Shown here: positions 9,002-18,577 of the stretch, piece after piece | Layout of the letters: each line of letters begins with the position of its first letter | Numbering within the stretch: the stretch's first letter is position 1 | Source: Modicisalibacter radicis | Lineage (GTDB): Bacteria; Pseudomonadota; Gammaproteobacteria; Pseudomonadales; Halomonadaceae | Length of the DNA stretch: 64,000 nt | Direction of reading: 5' to 3' | NCBI RefSeq assembly: GCF_900961225.1 | Contig: NZ_CAAHFN010000051.1 | Location: 25,996 to 89,995 of the forward strand | Position numbers and translations under genes: made by a program | Notes under the pieces: model-generated | Seen by the model: the letters and a program-made list of their open reading frames with translations, nothing else | What the model was told of the DNA's origin: nothing | The model's database searches: none

Positions 9002-10657
9002 ATGAGCCAGCACGCCACTGCGCCTCTCGTTTCCGGTCCGGCCCTGCAGGGGCTGGATGACTACGCCACGGTGACCGATGTCTTCGCGACCTCGGTCAAA
9101 CGGTTCGCCGACAAGCCGGCGTTCAGCTGCATGGGCCGGGTGTTGCGTTATCGTGACGTCGACCGCCTGTCGGCGGATTTCGCCGCCTGGATCCAGCACG
9201 AGACCGAACTCGAGCCGGGCGATCGCATCGCCATACAGCTGCCCAACGTACTGCAGTTTCCGGTGGCGGTGTTCGGCGCGCTGCGCGCCGGGCTGGTGGT
9301 GGTCAACACCAATCCGTTGTATACCGAACGCGAGATGCGCCACCAGTTCGCCGATTCCGGTGCCAAGGCGATCGTGATTCTCGCCAACATGGCCGACAAG
9401 CTCGAAAGGGTGCTCGACAAGACCGAGATTCGCCACGTGGTGGTGACCGAGATCGGCGACCTGCATGGCTTTCCCCAGCGCGCGCTGATCAATTTCGCCG
9501 TGCGTCACATCAAGAAGCTGGTTCCGGCCTATTCGCTGCCCGGTTCGCTGGGCTTTCGCGAAACGCTGGCGCGTGGCGCCAGGCGGCAGTATCGCCCGGT
9601 CGAGCGCGACCGCGAGGACATCGCCGCGCTGCAGTACACCGGCGGTACCACCGGCGTCGCCAAGGGCACCATGCTCACCCATCGCAACCTGGTCGCCAAC
9701 ATGCTGCAGGCGCGGGCGGTGATCAGCGATGTGCTCGGCGAAGGCTGCGAGACGGTGATCGCGCCGTTGCCGGTCTATCACATCTACACGTTCACGGTGA
9801 ATTGTCTGTTTCTGATGGAAACCGGCAATCACAGCGTGCTGATCCCCAACCCGCGGGATATCGACGGCTTCGTCAAGACGCTGCGCAAGATCCGCTTCAC
9901 CGGCTTCGTCGGGCTCAACACGCTGTTCAATGCGCTGTGCAATCGCGACGATTTCCGCGCGCTGGACTTTTCCTCGCTCAAGCTGACCATCTCGGGCGGC
10001 ATGGCGCTGACCAAGGCCGCGGCCAAGCGCTGGGAGGAGGTTACCGGCTGCCCGGTCGCCGAGGGGTACGGGATGACCGAGACCTCGCCGATCGTCTCGT
10101 TCAACCCGCCCTCTGCGATCCAGCTGGGCACCATCGGCACGCCGGTGCCGGGCACCTCGGTCAAGGTCATCGACGCCGACGGCAACGACCTGGCGCTGGG
10201 CGAGGCCGGCGAGCTCTGCGTGCAGGGGCCACAGGTCATGAAGGGCTACTGGAATCGCCCCGAGGACACCGCCAGGGCGCTCGATGACCAGGGCTGGGTG
10301 CGCACCGGCGATATCGCCGTATTGCAGGAAGACGGCTATATCCGCATCGTAGATCGCAAGAAGGACATGATCATCGTCTCCGGCTTCAACGTCTATCCCA
10401 ACGAGGTCGAGGACGTCGTTACCGGCCATCCCGATGTCCTGGAGGCGGCGGTGGTCGGCGTTCCCGACGACGACAGCGGCGAGGCGATCAAGCTGTTCGT
10501 CGTCGCCCGCAACGAGTCGCTGGACGCGGCGACCCTGCGTGGCTGGTGCAAGAAGGAACTGGCCGGTTACAAGGTCCCCAAGTTCGTCGAATTTCGTGAC
10601 GAACTGCCCAAGACCAATGTCGGCAAGGTGTTGCGTCGCGAGTTGCGCGACTCCTGA
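9002..10657 (+). CDS. fadD: Long-chain fatty-acid-CoA ligase
   Basis: A 551-residue acyl-activating enzyme that turns free fatty acids into acyl-CoA at the inner membrane for beta-oxidation. The AMP-binding signature YTGGTTGVAKGTMLTHRN is intact (P-loop variant TGGTTGVAKG). The later motifs YGMTETSP, GWVRTGDIA, DRKKDMIIVSGFNVYPNEVE and the C-terminal catalytic lysine region KTNVGKVLRREL are also present. The start was set at the ATG with GGAGAT six bases upstream; the frame continues upstream to 8945 without a better site. It is probably monocistronic: a strong hairpin follows at 10711. Confidence 0.94.
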   Translation: MSQHATAPLVSGPALQGLDDYATVTDVFATSVKRFADKPAFSCMGRVLRYRDVDRLSADFAAWIQHETELEPGDRIAIQLPNVLQFPVAVFGALRAGLVVVNTNPLYTEREMRHQFADSGAKAIVILANMADKLERVLDKTEIRHVVVTEIGDLHGFPQRALINFAVRHIKKLVPAYSLPGSLGFRETLARGARRQYRPVERDREDIAALQYTGGTTGVAKGTMLTHRNLVANMLQARAVISDVLGEGCETVIAPLPVYHIYTFTVNCLFLMETGNHSVLIPNPRDIDGFVKTLRKIRFTGFVGLNTLFNALCNRDDFRALDFSSLKLTISGGMALTKAAAKRWEEVTGCPVAEGYGMTETSPIVSFNPPSAIQLGTIGTPVPGTSVKVIDADGNDLALGEAGELCVQGPQVMKGYWNRPEDTARALDDQGWVRTGDIAVLQEDGYIRIVDRKKDMIIVSGFNVYPNEVEDVVTGHPDVLEAAVVGVPDDDSGEAIKLFVVARNESLDAATLRGWCKKELAGYKVPKFVEFRDELPKTNVGKVLRRELRDS

Positions 10658-10677
10658 GCGGCAGACACCTGCGGCGA

Positions 10678-10743
10678 TTGGCTCGCGGGTGCAGCAAGGC
10701 GATACAATAGCCGGCCCGCCACGGTACGACCGTGGCGGGCCGG
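10678..10743 (+). promoter_or_regulatory. Strong hairpin behind fadD with a possible promoter just before it
   Basis: 10711-10743 is a perfect inverted repeat of 14 bp (CCGGCCCGCCACGG and its complement) around a five-base loop TACGA. It is followed by TCGTTTA rather than a full T-tract, so it may end fadD transcription inefficiently. Immediately upstream, TACAAT (10703-10708) with TTGGCT (10678-10683, spacer 19) could be a promoter for hrpA, in which case the hairpin would sit at the 5' end of the hrpA message. Confidence 0.55.
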
Positions 10744-10770
10744 TCGTTTATTGAATTCAGCGAGGACGAT

Positions 10771-13700
10771 TTGCGCGCTACCGCTTCGAATCCCGATGCT
10801 CTGAGGGCCCTGGACAGTCGCCAGGCCCAACTCGACGTATGCCTGTTGCGCGACGCTCGCGATCAGGGTCGCCGGCTGGCCAAACTGCGCCAGCGGGCCA
10901 AGGCCGGCAAACCGGTCGATCATGCATTGCAGCAGATCGACTCGCGTCTGTCGAAATCACAGGCGCTGCTCGAAAAGCGCCGGGCGCAGCCGGTGACGCT
11001 GAACTACCCCGAGTCGTTGCCGGTCGCCGAGAAGCGCGAGGATATCCTCGCCGCGCTGCGCGAGCATCAGATCGTGGTGGTCGCCGGCGAAACCGGCTCG
11101 GGCAAGACGACGCAGTTGCCCAAGCTGTGCCTGGAGCTGGGCCTGGGGCGGCGTGGGCTGATCGGCCATACCCAGCCGCGGCGGCTGGCGGCGCGCTCGG
11201 TGGCCACGCGTCTCGCCGAAGAGCTAGAGGTGCCGCTCGGCGCCCAGGTCGGCTATCAGGTGCGCTTCACCGACCAGACCAACGATGCCACGCTGGTCAA
11301 GCTGATGACCGACGGCATCCTGCTGGCCGAAACCCAGAACGACCCCGATCTCGAGCGCTACGAGGCGATCATCATCGATGAGGCCCACGAGCGCAGCCTC
11401 AACATCGATTTCCTGCTCGGCTATCTCAAGCGGCTGACTCAGCGGCGTCCGGATCTCAAGGTGATCATCACCTCGGCGACCATCGACGTCGAACGCTTCT
11501 CGCGCCATTTCGCCCAGCCTGCTGCGCAGGGTGAAGGTGGCGAGCCGCGTCCCGCGCCGGTGGTCCAGGTCTCGGGGCGTACCTACCCGGTCGAATTGCA
11601 TTACCGGCCGCTGGTGCGTGACGCCGACGACGAGGAGGATCGCACCCTGCAGGAAGGTATTCTGCACGCGGTGGAGGAGATCGAGGCCATCGAGCGCGAC
11701 AAGCGCTGGTTCAGTGGCCCGCGCGACGTGTTGATCTTCCTGCCCGGTGAGCGCGAGATCCGCGAGACCGCCGATACGCTGCGCCGCGCCGATCTGCGGG
11801 GCACCGAGATCTTGCCGCTCTACGCGCGGCTCTCCAACACCGAGCAGAACCGGGTTTTCCAGAGCCATGCCGGGCGGCGCATCGTACTCGCCACCAACGT
11901 TGCCGAGACCTCGCTGACGGTGCCCGGGATCCGCTACGTGATCGACCCGGGGCTGGTGCGCATCAGCCGCTACAGCTACCGCGCCAAGATTCAGCGGCTG
12001 CCGATCGAGCCGGTCAGCCAGGCCAGCGCCGACCAGCGCAAGGGCCGCTGCGGGCGTATCGCCGAAGGTGTGTGCATCCGCCTCTACAGCGAGGACGACT
12101 ATTTCGCCCGGCCGGCCTACACCGAGCCCGAAATCCAGCGGACCAACCTGGCCTCGGTGATCCTGTCGATGCTTTCGCTCAGGCTCGGCGACATAGAAGC
12201 CTTCCCGTTCGTCGATCCGCCGGACTCGCGTTTCGTCAAGGATGGCTTCCGGCTGCTTTTCGAACTCGGTGCGGTCGACGAGGGCAACCGCCTGTCACCG
12301 CTCGGCCGGCGGCTGGCGCGACTGCCCATCGACCCGCGCCTGGCGCGCATGGTGCTGGCCGCCGCCGAGCAGGACTGCCTGCGCGACGTGCTGGTGGTGG
12401 TCAGTGCATTGTCGATCCAGGACCCGCGCGAGCGGCCGGCCGACAAGCGCCAGGCCGCCGATCAGAAGCATCAGCAATGGAACGATCCCGAGTCCGACTT
12501 CGCCGCCTGGCTCAACCTGTGGAACGGTTTCGAGTCGGCCCGCGAGGCGCTCTCGGGCAACCAGTTGCGGCGCTGGTGTCGCGAGCAGTATCTCAACTAC
12601 CTGCGGCTGCGCGAGTGGCATGACACCTTCAGGCAACTGCGTCAGCTACTGCGCGACATGGATATACACGTGCCGGCCGCCGCGCCGGTCGCTCGCGCCG
12701 CTGACCAGACCGACGACGAGGCGGGCGGATCTTCTACACGCGAAGCTGTGCGCCGGCAGCAGGCGCCCTTCCATCAGGCGCTGCTCAGCGGCCTGCTCTC
12801 GAACATCGGCCAGCTCACCGAGAACCGCGAATACCTCGGCGCGCGCAACCGCAAGTTCTGGATTCACCCCGGCTCGGGGCTGGCCAGGAAGTCGCCGAAA
12901 TGGGTGATGGCCGGCGAGCTGGTCGAGACCTCGAAGCTATACGCCCGGGACGTGGCGCGCGTCCAGCCGGAATGGATCGAGCCGCTCGCGGGCCACCTGG
13001 TCAAGCGCAGCTACAGTGAGCCGCACTGGGAGATGAAGCGCGCCCAGGTGGTGGCCTTCGAGCAGGTCACCCTGTTCGGCCTGCCGATCGTCGCCCGGCG
13101 CAAGGTCCATTACGGGCCCATCGCCCCCGCCGAGGCCCGCGAGCTGTTCATCCGCCGTGCGCTGGTCGAGGGCGAATACCGTACCCAGGCGGCATTCTTC
13201 GCCCACAACCGGGCATTGATCGACGAAGTCGAGGATCTGGAGGACAGGGCGCGAAAGCGTGATATTCTGGTGGATGAGGAAACGCTGTTCGCTTTCTACG
13301 ATCAGCGCTTGCCGAGCGACATCGTCAACGGCAAGGGTTTCGAGCACTGGCGGCGCCAGGCGGAGCGCGACGACCCGAGCGTGCTCAAGCTCGACAAGGC
13401 CAGCCTGATGGCCCGCCAGGCCGACGAGGTCAGCGAGGAGCAATACCCGGACACGCTGACCCTCAAGGGCGTGCGCTATCCGTTGAGTTACCATTTCGCA
13501 CCGGGCGCCGAGGATGACGGAGTGACCCTGACCGTACCCGCCGCGATGCTTTCGCAACTGCCGCGCCAGCGCCTCGAGTGGCTGGTGCCGGGGCTGCTGC
13601 GCGAGAAGTGCATCGCACTGCTCAAGTCGCTGCCCAAGTCGGTGCGCCGTCAGGTGGTGCCGATCCCCGATTGGGTGGACGCCGCGCTCGAGACGCTATC

Positions 13701-14823
13701 GCCCGACGATGTGCCGTTGAGCGAGGCGCTCGGCGAGTTCCTGCGCCTCAAGACCGGGCTGCGCCTGGCCCCCGAGGATTGGCGCAGCGATCAGCTCGAG
13801 CCGCACCTGGTGATGAACCTGCGGGTGGTCGACCATGAAGGCAACGAGCTGGGCCAGGGCCGCGATCCGCTGGCGCTCGAGCGGCGTTTCGCCGCGGCCG
13901 CCAACGCCGGCGCCCAGGCCCTGGACGCGGCCGGCGACACGCGCCAGGCGGTCGATGACCTGCCCGAGACGCCGCTGGCCGAGTCGCGCAGCACGACCCA
14001 GGCGGGCATCCGGGTCGCCGCCTACCCGGCACTGGTCGAGCAGGGCGACGCCGAATCGAGCGCCACGCTGGCGGTGGAGCTCTTCGATCATCCGGCCAAG
14101 GCCCACGAGGCGCATCGTCACGGCATCAAGCGCCTGGCGATGCAGCGCCTGCCCGACCAGGTCAAGGCGCTCAAGCGCCTGCCGGGGCTCGAGCGCTGTG
14201 CGCTGCTGTTCGCCAAGGTCGGCAGCAAGGCGCAGCTCGCCGACGATCTGGTGGCGGCGGTGTTTCTGCACGAGATCGCCTTCGACCCGCTGCCCCGCTC
14301 GCGCCAGGCGCTGAGCGAGCGGATCGACGAGCGCCGCGGCGAACTGCTGGCCCATGGCGAAGGCCTGGTGACGACGCTGCAGCGCGCCCTCGAGGGCCAT
14401 CTGGCAGTGACGCAGGCGCTGAAAGGCAACCTGAGCCTGTCGCTGGCACTGGTCTACAGCGACCTCAAGGCACAGATGCAGCGGCTGGTCCATCCCGGCT
14501 TCATCAGCGAGGCTGGTGAATGGCTCCAGGAGTACCCACGCTACATGGAGGCGGCGCGTATCCGTCTCGAGAAGGCGCCGCGCGAACGCATGCGCGATCA
14601 GATGTTGATGCAGGAGGCCCAGGACTTCGAGACCCGGCTGGCCAACCGCCGCCAGGCCGAGGGCCGCGATGGCTGGGAGGATCCGGCACTGGCCGAGTTC
14701 GCCTGGTGGATCGAAGAGCTGCGTGTCTCGCTGTTCGCTCAGCAACTGGGCACGCGCATGCCGGTGTCCGCCAAGCGTCTCGAACGCCGCTGGGCCGAGA
14801 TCACCGGTCGCCGTGAGGCCTGA
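10771..14823 (+). CDS. hrpA: ATP-dependent RNA helicase HrpA
   Basis: A very large DEAH-box helicase (1350 residues from this start). Motifs in order: GETGSGKTTQLPK (Walker A), IIIDEAHERSLNIDFLLG (DEAH), VIITSATID, then the helicase C domain ending QRKGRCGRIAEGVC. HA2 and OB regions follow, then the long DUF3418 C-terminal domain found in HrpA. HrpA acts in mRNA processing and in rescue of stalled or collided ribosomes. The start is uncertain. A GTG at 10732 is in frame but lies inside the upstream hairpin. I prefer the TTG at 10771, with GAGGA just before it, which leaves an N-terminus similar in length to E. coli HrpA. Confidence 0.9.
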   Translation: MRATASNPDALRALDSRQAQLDVCLLRDARDQGRRLAKLRQRAKAGKPVDHALQQIDSRLSKSQALLEKRRAQPVTLNYPESLPVAEKREDILAALREHQIVVVAGETGSGKTTQLPKLCLELGLGRRGLIGHTQPRRLAARSVATRLAEELEVPLGAQVGYQVRFTDQTNDATLVKLMTDGILLAETQNDPDLERYEAIIIDEAHERSLNIDFLLGYLKRLTQRRPDLKVIITSATIDVERFSRHFAQPAAQGEGGEPRPAPVVQVSGRTYPVELHYRPLVRDADDEEDRTLQEGILHAVEEIEAIERDKRWFSGPRDVLIFLPGEREIRETADTLRRADLRGTEILPLYARLSNTEQNRVFQSHAGRRIVLATNVAETSLTVPGIRYVIDPGLVRISRYSYRAKIQRLPIEPVSQASADQRKGRCGRIAEGVCIRLYSEDDYFARPAYTEPEIQRTNLASVILSMLSLRLGDIEAFPFVDPPDSRFVKDGFRLLFELGAVDEGNRLSPLGRRLARLPIDPRLARMVLAAAEQDCLRDVLVVVSALSIQDPRERPADKRQAADQKHQQWNDPESDFAAWLNLWNGFESAREALSGNQLRRWCREQYLNYLRLREWHDTFRQLRQLLRDMDIHVPAAAPVARAADQTDDEAGGSSTREAVRRQQAPFHQALLSGLLSNIGQLTENREYLGARNRKFWIHPGSGLARKSPKWVMAGELVETSKLYARDVARVQPEWIEPLAGHLVKRSYSEPHWEMKRAQVVAFEQVTLFGLPIVARRKVHYGPIAPAEARELFIRRALVEGEYRTQAAFFAHNRALIDEVEDLEDRARKRDILVDEETLFAFYDQRLPSDIVNGKGFEHWRRQAERDDPSVLKLDKASLMARQADEVSEEQYPDTLTLKGVRYPLSYHFAPGAEDDGVTLTVPAAMLSQLPRQRLEWLVPGLLREKCIALLKSLPKSVRRQVVPIPDWVDAALETLSPDDVPLSEALGEFLRLKTGLRLAPEDWRSDQLEPHLVMNLRVVDHEGNELGQGRDPLALERRFAAAANAGAQALDAAGDTRQAVDDLPETPLAESRSTTQAGIRVAAYPALVEQGDAESSATLAVELFDHPAKAHEAHRHGIKRLAMQRLPDQVKALKRLPGLERCALLFAKVGSKAQLADDLVAAVFLHEIAFDPLPRSRQALSERIDERRGELLAHGEGLVTTLQRALEGHLAVTQALKGNLSLSLALVYSDLKAQMQRLVHPGFISEAGEWLQEYPRYMEAARIRLEKAPRERMRDQMLMQEAQDFETRLANRRQAEGRDGWEDPALAEFAWWIEELRVSLFAQQLGTRMPVSAKRLERRWAEITGRREA

Positions 14824-14870
14824 ATGCCCAAATCGACGAGAAGCGGCTCAGCCGCCGTGAGGAGAACGCC

Positions 14871-15995
14871 ATGACACACGCCGTCATCACCGGCACAGGC
14901 CTGTACACGCCGCCCCACGCCATCGGCAACGAGGCACTGGTGGCGGCCTTCAACAGTTGGGTGGATGCCGAGAACCGGCGCCACGCCGAGGCCATCGAGC
15001 GGGGCGAGCGCGAGCCGCTGGCCTATTCGAGCAGTGAGTTCATCGTCAAGGCGTCGGGCATTCACAGCCGTTACGTGCTCGATGCCGACGGCATCCTCGA
15101 TCCCGAGCGGATGCGCCCGCGTCTCGACGAGCGGCCCGACGAGGCCCATTCGATCCAGTGCGAGATGGGCCTGGCGGCAAGCCGCGAGGCGCTCGAGCGG
15201 GCCGGGATCGGGGCCCACGAGGTCGACCTGGTGATCGTCGCCTGCTCGAACCTGGAGCGTGCCTATCCGGCGGTCGCGGTGGAGCTGCAGGCCGCGCTCG
15301 GCGCGAGTGGCCACGCCTTCGACATGAACGTGGCCTGCAGTTCGGCGACCTTCGCCATCGACGTGGCCGCCAACGCGGTGCGCAGCGGCGGCGCCAGGCG
15401 CGCGCTGGTGGTCAGCCCGGAGATCTGCTCGGCGCATCTCAACTTTCGCGATCGCGACAGCCACTTCATCTTCGGCGATGCCTGCACCGCGCTGGTGATC
15501 GAGGCCGACGATGTCGCTCGCGCCGATTCACGGTTCGCGATTCTCGGCAGCAAGCTGACCACCCGCTACTCCAACGCCATTCGCAACAATGCGGGGTTTC
15601 TCAACCGCATCACCGACAGCGATCCGCTGGCGGGCGACAAGCTCTTCGTGCAGGAGGGCCGGCGAGTCTTCAAGGAGGTCTGTCCGCTGGTCGCGCAGTT
15701 GATTGCCGATCACCTCGCCGAACTGGAGCTTGCCGCCGGTGAGCTGTCGCGACTCTGGCTGCACCAGGCCAATCGCCACATGAACGACATGATCGCCCGC
15801 CGCGTGCTGGGTCGCGATCCGGGCATCGAAGAAGCTCCGGTGATACTCGACCGCTACGCCAATACCAGTTCGGCGGGCTCGATCATCGCCTTTCACCTGC
15901 ATCGCGACGACCTCCCGGCCGGCGCGTTGGGGGTGGTGTGTTCCTTTGGAGCCGGATACAGTGCCGGCAGCATCATGTTACGGAAGGTGAGCTGA
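14871..15995 (+). CDS. Beta-ketoacyl-ACP synthase III family protein (FabH-like)
   Basis: A 374-residue thiolase-fold ketosynthase with the FabH triad: Cys156 in MNVACSSAT, His298 in LHQANRHM and Asn331 in YANTSSAGS. It is about 55 residues longer than E. coli FabH. The excess lies mainly in an N-terminal insert (about 28-90) rich in charged residues, typical of the long FabH-like subfamily of pseudomonads and halomonads. The expected reaction is condensation of a starter acyl-CoA with malonyl-ACP, but the substrate cannot be read from the sequence. GAGGAGAACGCC precedes the ATG. The stop overlaps the mlaA start by one base. Confidence 0.88.
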   Translation: MTHAVITGTGLYTPPHAIGNEALVAAFNSWVDAENRRHAEAIERGEREPLAYSSSEFIVKASGIHSRYVLDADGILDPERMRPRLDERPDEAHSIQCEMGLAASREALERAGIGAHEVDLVIVACSNLERAYPAVAVELQAALGASGHAFDMNVACSSATFAIDVAANAVRSGGARRALVVSPEICSAHLNFRDRDSHFIFGDACTALVIEADDVARADSRFAILGSKLTTRYSNAIRNNAGFLNRITDSDPLAGDKLFVQEGRRVFKEVCPLVAQLIADHLAELELAAGELSRLWLHQANRHMNDMIARRVLGRDPGIEEAPVILDRYANTSSAGSIIAFHLHRDDLPAGALGVVCSFGAGYSAGSIMLRKVS

Positions 15996-16735
15996 TGGAA
16001 AAGCTAGGTAAGGGAATTCTGGGACTCGTCGCCGCGACCACGCTCGCCGGCTGTGCCAGCCATTCGCCGCAGGCCGCCAACCCGGCGGACCCGTGGGAAG
16101 GTTTCAACCGTCGCGTCTTCGCCTTCAACGAGACCCTCGACCGTTACGCGCTCAAGCCCGCCGCCCAGGGCTACGATTTCGTCACGCCGCAGCCGGTGCA
16201 GGACGGCGTCGGCAATTTCTTCAGCAATCTCGATGAGCTGCGCACGATCCTCAATAGTGCGCTGCAATGGAAATGGGCCAACGCCGGGGTCGCTTCGGGA
16301 CGTTTTCTGGTCAACACCACGCTGGGGCTGGGCGGGGTGCTCGATCCGGCCACCGAGCTGGGCTGGAACGTACAGGAAGAGGACTTCGGCCAGACGCTGG
16401 CGGCCTGGGGCGTGGGCGAGGGGCCCTACGTGGTCCTGCCGCTGCTGGGCGGGCGCACCCTGCGCCATGCCGGCGGGCTCCCGGCGGACTGGTACACCGA
16501 TCCGGTGACCCACGTCGAGGATGACGCCACCCGCTATGGTCTGCGCGGTCTCGAGCTGGTCGACTACCGGGCCAGCGTGCTCGACCAGGAACAGCTGATC
16601 CAGGGCGATCGTTACAGTTTCCTGCGCGATACCTACCTGCAGCAGCGACGCTTCAAGGTCAACGACGGTGAACAGGGCCGCGACAGCTTCGCCGATGACG
16701 ACTTCGATTTCGATGCGGATGATTTCGCAGAGTGA
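15995..16735 (+). CDS. mlaA: MlaA/VacJ family outer-membrane lipoprotein
   Basis: A 246-residue lipoprotein with signal peptide and lipobox TLAGC (Cys about residue 20). The VacJ signature follows: DPWEGFNRRVFAFNETLDRYALKPAAQGY, then NFFSNLDELRTILNSALQ and GVGEGPYVVLPLLGG. MlaA removes phospholipids from the outer leaflet of the outer membrane and passes them to MlaC. The C-terminal tail is very acidic (DSFADDDFDFDADDFAE). The ATG overlaps the stop of the ketosynthase gene (TGATG). The order mlaA, PP2C regulator, STAS protein is also found in Pseudomonas aeruginosa (around PA2797-PA2800). Confidence 0.93.
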   Translation: MEKLGKGILGLVAATTLAGCASHSPQAANPADPWEGFNRRVFAFNETLDRYALKPAAQGYDFVTPQPVQDGVGNFFSNLDELRTILNSALQWKWANAGVASGRFLVNTTLGLGGVLDPATELGWNVQEEDFGQTLAAWGVGEGPYVVLPLLGGRTLRHAGGLPADWYTDPVTHVEDDATRYGLRGLELVDYRASVLDQEQLIQGDRYSFLRDTYLQQRRFKVNDGEQGRDSFADDDFDFDADDFAE

Positions 16736-16747
16736 GAACCGGACTCC

Positions 16748-17923
16748 ATGGTCAAGTCCCGTACGCTGATCGGTCTCCTCGACCGCCCCGGTGAGGCGCG
16801 TGATGCGCTGGCCGCGGTGCTCGGCCTGGGTGCCCACGCGGTGGCCGTCGGCGAGGGCGTCGACGAACTGCCCGAAGAGGTCGTCCTGATCGTCGCCCAC
16901 GTCCGCGCCGTGGGCAGCGACGACTGGCCGGTACTGGCGCGCCGGTTGCCGACGATCGTGGTCACCGAGACCCGCCTCGACGACGACCTGTTGCCGGCGG
17001 TCGATGCCGGGCTGGTCGACTATCTGGTCGAGCCGCTGCGCCATGCCGAGGTGCTCAGGCGGCTGGTGGCTCGGGCTCTGGAGCATCAGCAACTTGCCGA
17101 GGCGCATGCCCGCGACCGCGCTCGGCTGGCCGAGCTCAACGAGAACCTGGAAACTCACCTGGCGCTGCTGCGCCTCGACCAGCAGGCCGGCTGGCACATC
17201 CAGCGCAAGATGCTGCCGCCGCAGCCGCTGACGATCAATGGCGTGGTCTGTGACTACTGGTTGGCGCCATCGCTCTATTTGTCGGGGGATTTCCTCGATT
17301 ATCAGCGATTCGACGCGCATTACAGCGTGTTCTACTTCGCCGATGTCTCGGGGCACGGCGCCTCGTCGGCCTTCGTCACGGTCCTGCTGCGCTATCTGTG
17401 CAACCGCTGGTTGAGCGAATGGGACGGTCGTCAGCCGGAGGCGCTTGCGCCGCGCTGGCTGGCGCAGCTCAATCGCGAACTGCTCGACACTGGTATCGGC
17501 AAGCACATGACGCTGTTCGTCGGGGTGATCGACCATGACCAGCGTGTGCTGCACTATTCGCTGGGCGCGCAGCTACCGATGCCGCTGCTGGTCGACAGGA
17601 GCCTGGGCGCGGTCGCGGTACTCGAGGGCGAGGGCATGCCGGTGGGGTTGTTCCCGAACATCGACTATCCCGCCTATCGGGTGTCGCTGCCGGCGAACTT
17701 TCGCCTGTGGCTGTGTTCCGACGGGGTGTTGGAAGGCCTGCCGGGCGAGACCCTGACGGCGCGACTCGACGATCTCAAGCGACGCATCGTCGCCAACGAC
17801 GACCTGGCCACCCTGCGCGCCGCCCTGACGGCGGGCGAGGAGGGGGCCACCACGGGCGGCGAAGAACCACCGGACGACCTGACTATTATGACGCTGAGCG
17901 GATTCGATCATGACGACGCATGA
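16748..17923 (+). CDS. Degenerate-receiver PP2C (SpoIIE-type) protein phosphatase
   Basis: A 391-residue protein with three parts. The first is a receiver-like domain (about 4-112). The second is a short coiled-coil linker (about 112-155, EHQQLAEAHARDRARLAELNENLETHL). The third is a SpoIIE/PP2C phosphatase domain (about 165-385) with metal ligands in SGDFLDY, FADVSGHGASSAF, CSDGVLEG and DDLTIM. The receiver has lost its phosphorylation apparatus: no acidic pair after strand 1, no Asp after strand 3 (VLIVAHVRAV), and the usual Lys is Glu (LVEPLR). It probably dephosphorylates the STAS protein encoded next, which it overlaps by 14 bases. Unlike HsbR there is no C-terminal kinase domain. Confidence 0.85.
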   Translation: MVKSRTLIGLLDRPGEARDALAAVLGLGAHAVAVGEGVDELPEEVVLIVAHVRAVGSDDWPVLARRLPTIVVTETRLDDDLLPAVDAGLVDYLVEPLRHAEVLRRLVARALEHQQLAEAHARDRARLAELNENLETHLALLRLDQQAGWHIQRKMLPPQPLTINGVVCDYWLAPSLYLSGDFLDYQRFDAHYSVFYFADVSGHGASSAFVTVLLRYLCNRWLSEWDGRQPEALAPRWLAQLNRELLDTGIGKHMTLFVGVIDHDQRVLHYSLGAQLPMPLLVDRSLGAVAVLEGEGMPVGLFPNIDYPAYRVSLPANFRLWLCSDGVLEGLPGETLTARLDDLKRRIVANDDLATLRAALTAGEEGATTGGEEPPDDLTIMTLSGFDHDDA

Positions 17924-18416
17924 CGGGCGACTGAAGGCGGCATTCGATGCCGGCGTGTTCGTGCTCAAGTTGTGCGGAGACGTTCGCCTGACCCTGTGCG
18001 CCACGCTGGACAACGAAGCCCAGCGGCTGGCCGACATGCCGGGCCTGAGGACGGTGATCGTCGATCTGCGCGAGGCGACCAACGTCGACTCCACGGCACT
18101 GGGCTTTCTGGCCAAGGTCGCCCTGGCGGTCAAGGGGCGGCTCGACCATCCACCGACCATCGTCGTCGACCATCCCGACGTGCGCCGGATGCTCGACGTG
18201 ATGGGCTTCTCGCGCTATTTCACGCTGGTCCACGCACCGATCGCCGAGCCGGGCGGGCTGGCCGAGTTGCCGGCGGTGCAGGCCGACGAGGAGGGCCTGC
18301 AGGAGCGCATCCTCGAGGCGCACCGCATCCTGATGCGCATGAACGAGCACAATCGCGAGGAGTTCCAGCCGCTGGTCGATCTGCTCGAGGCCCAGCAGCA
18401 GCGCAACGATTCCTGA
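17910..18416 (+). CDS. STAS-domain anti-sigma factor antagonist
   Basis: A 168-residue protein whose first 105 residues form a STAS domain. The phospho-acceptor serine is Ser61 in ATNVDSTALGFLAKV, the conserved position in anti-anti-sigma factors such as SpoIIAA and HsbA. The remaining 60 residues are a helical extension (EEGLQERILEAHRILMRMNEHN) not needed for a minimal STAS protein. It is coupled to the upstream PP2C gene by a 14-base overlap. The obvious model is partner switching: a kinase/anti-sigma factor phosphorylates Ser61 and the phosphatase reverses it. No such kinase is encoded in this window. Confidence 0.85.
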   Translation: MTTHDGRLKAAFDAGVFVLKLCGDVRLTLCATLDNEAQRLADMPGLRTVIVDLREATNVDSTALGFLAKVALAVKGRLDHPPTIVVDHPDVRRMLDVMGFSRYFTLVHAPIAEPGGLAELPAVQADEEGLQERILEAHRILMRMNEHNREEFQPLVDLLEAQQQRNDS

Positions 18417-18577
18417 CGTCCCCGCCTTGCCCTTTATACGCCGGGGCGTTGCCCGGCGGTCGACGGTGTGCCTCGCCTGCCGGGGCGGTCCCGACTGGTC
18501 GATCAATACCTGCTACCATTAGCGGCCTATTGGGATTCCTTCCGGCTTTCAGCCTCGGGATAGTGATAAGGAGCGTT

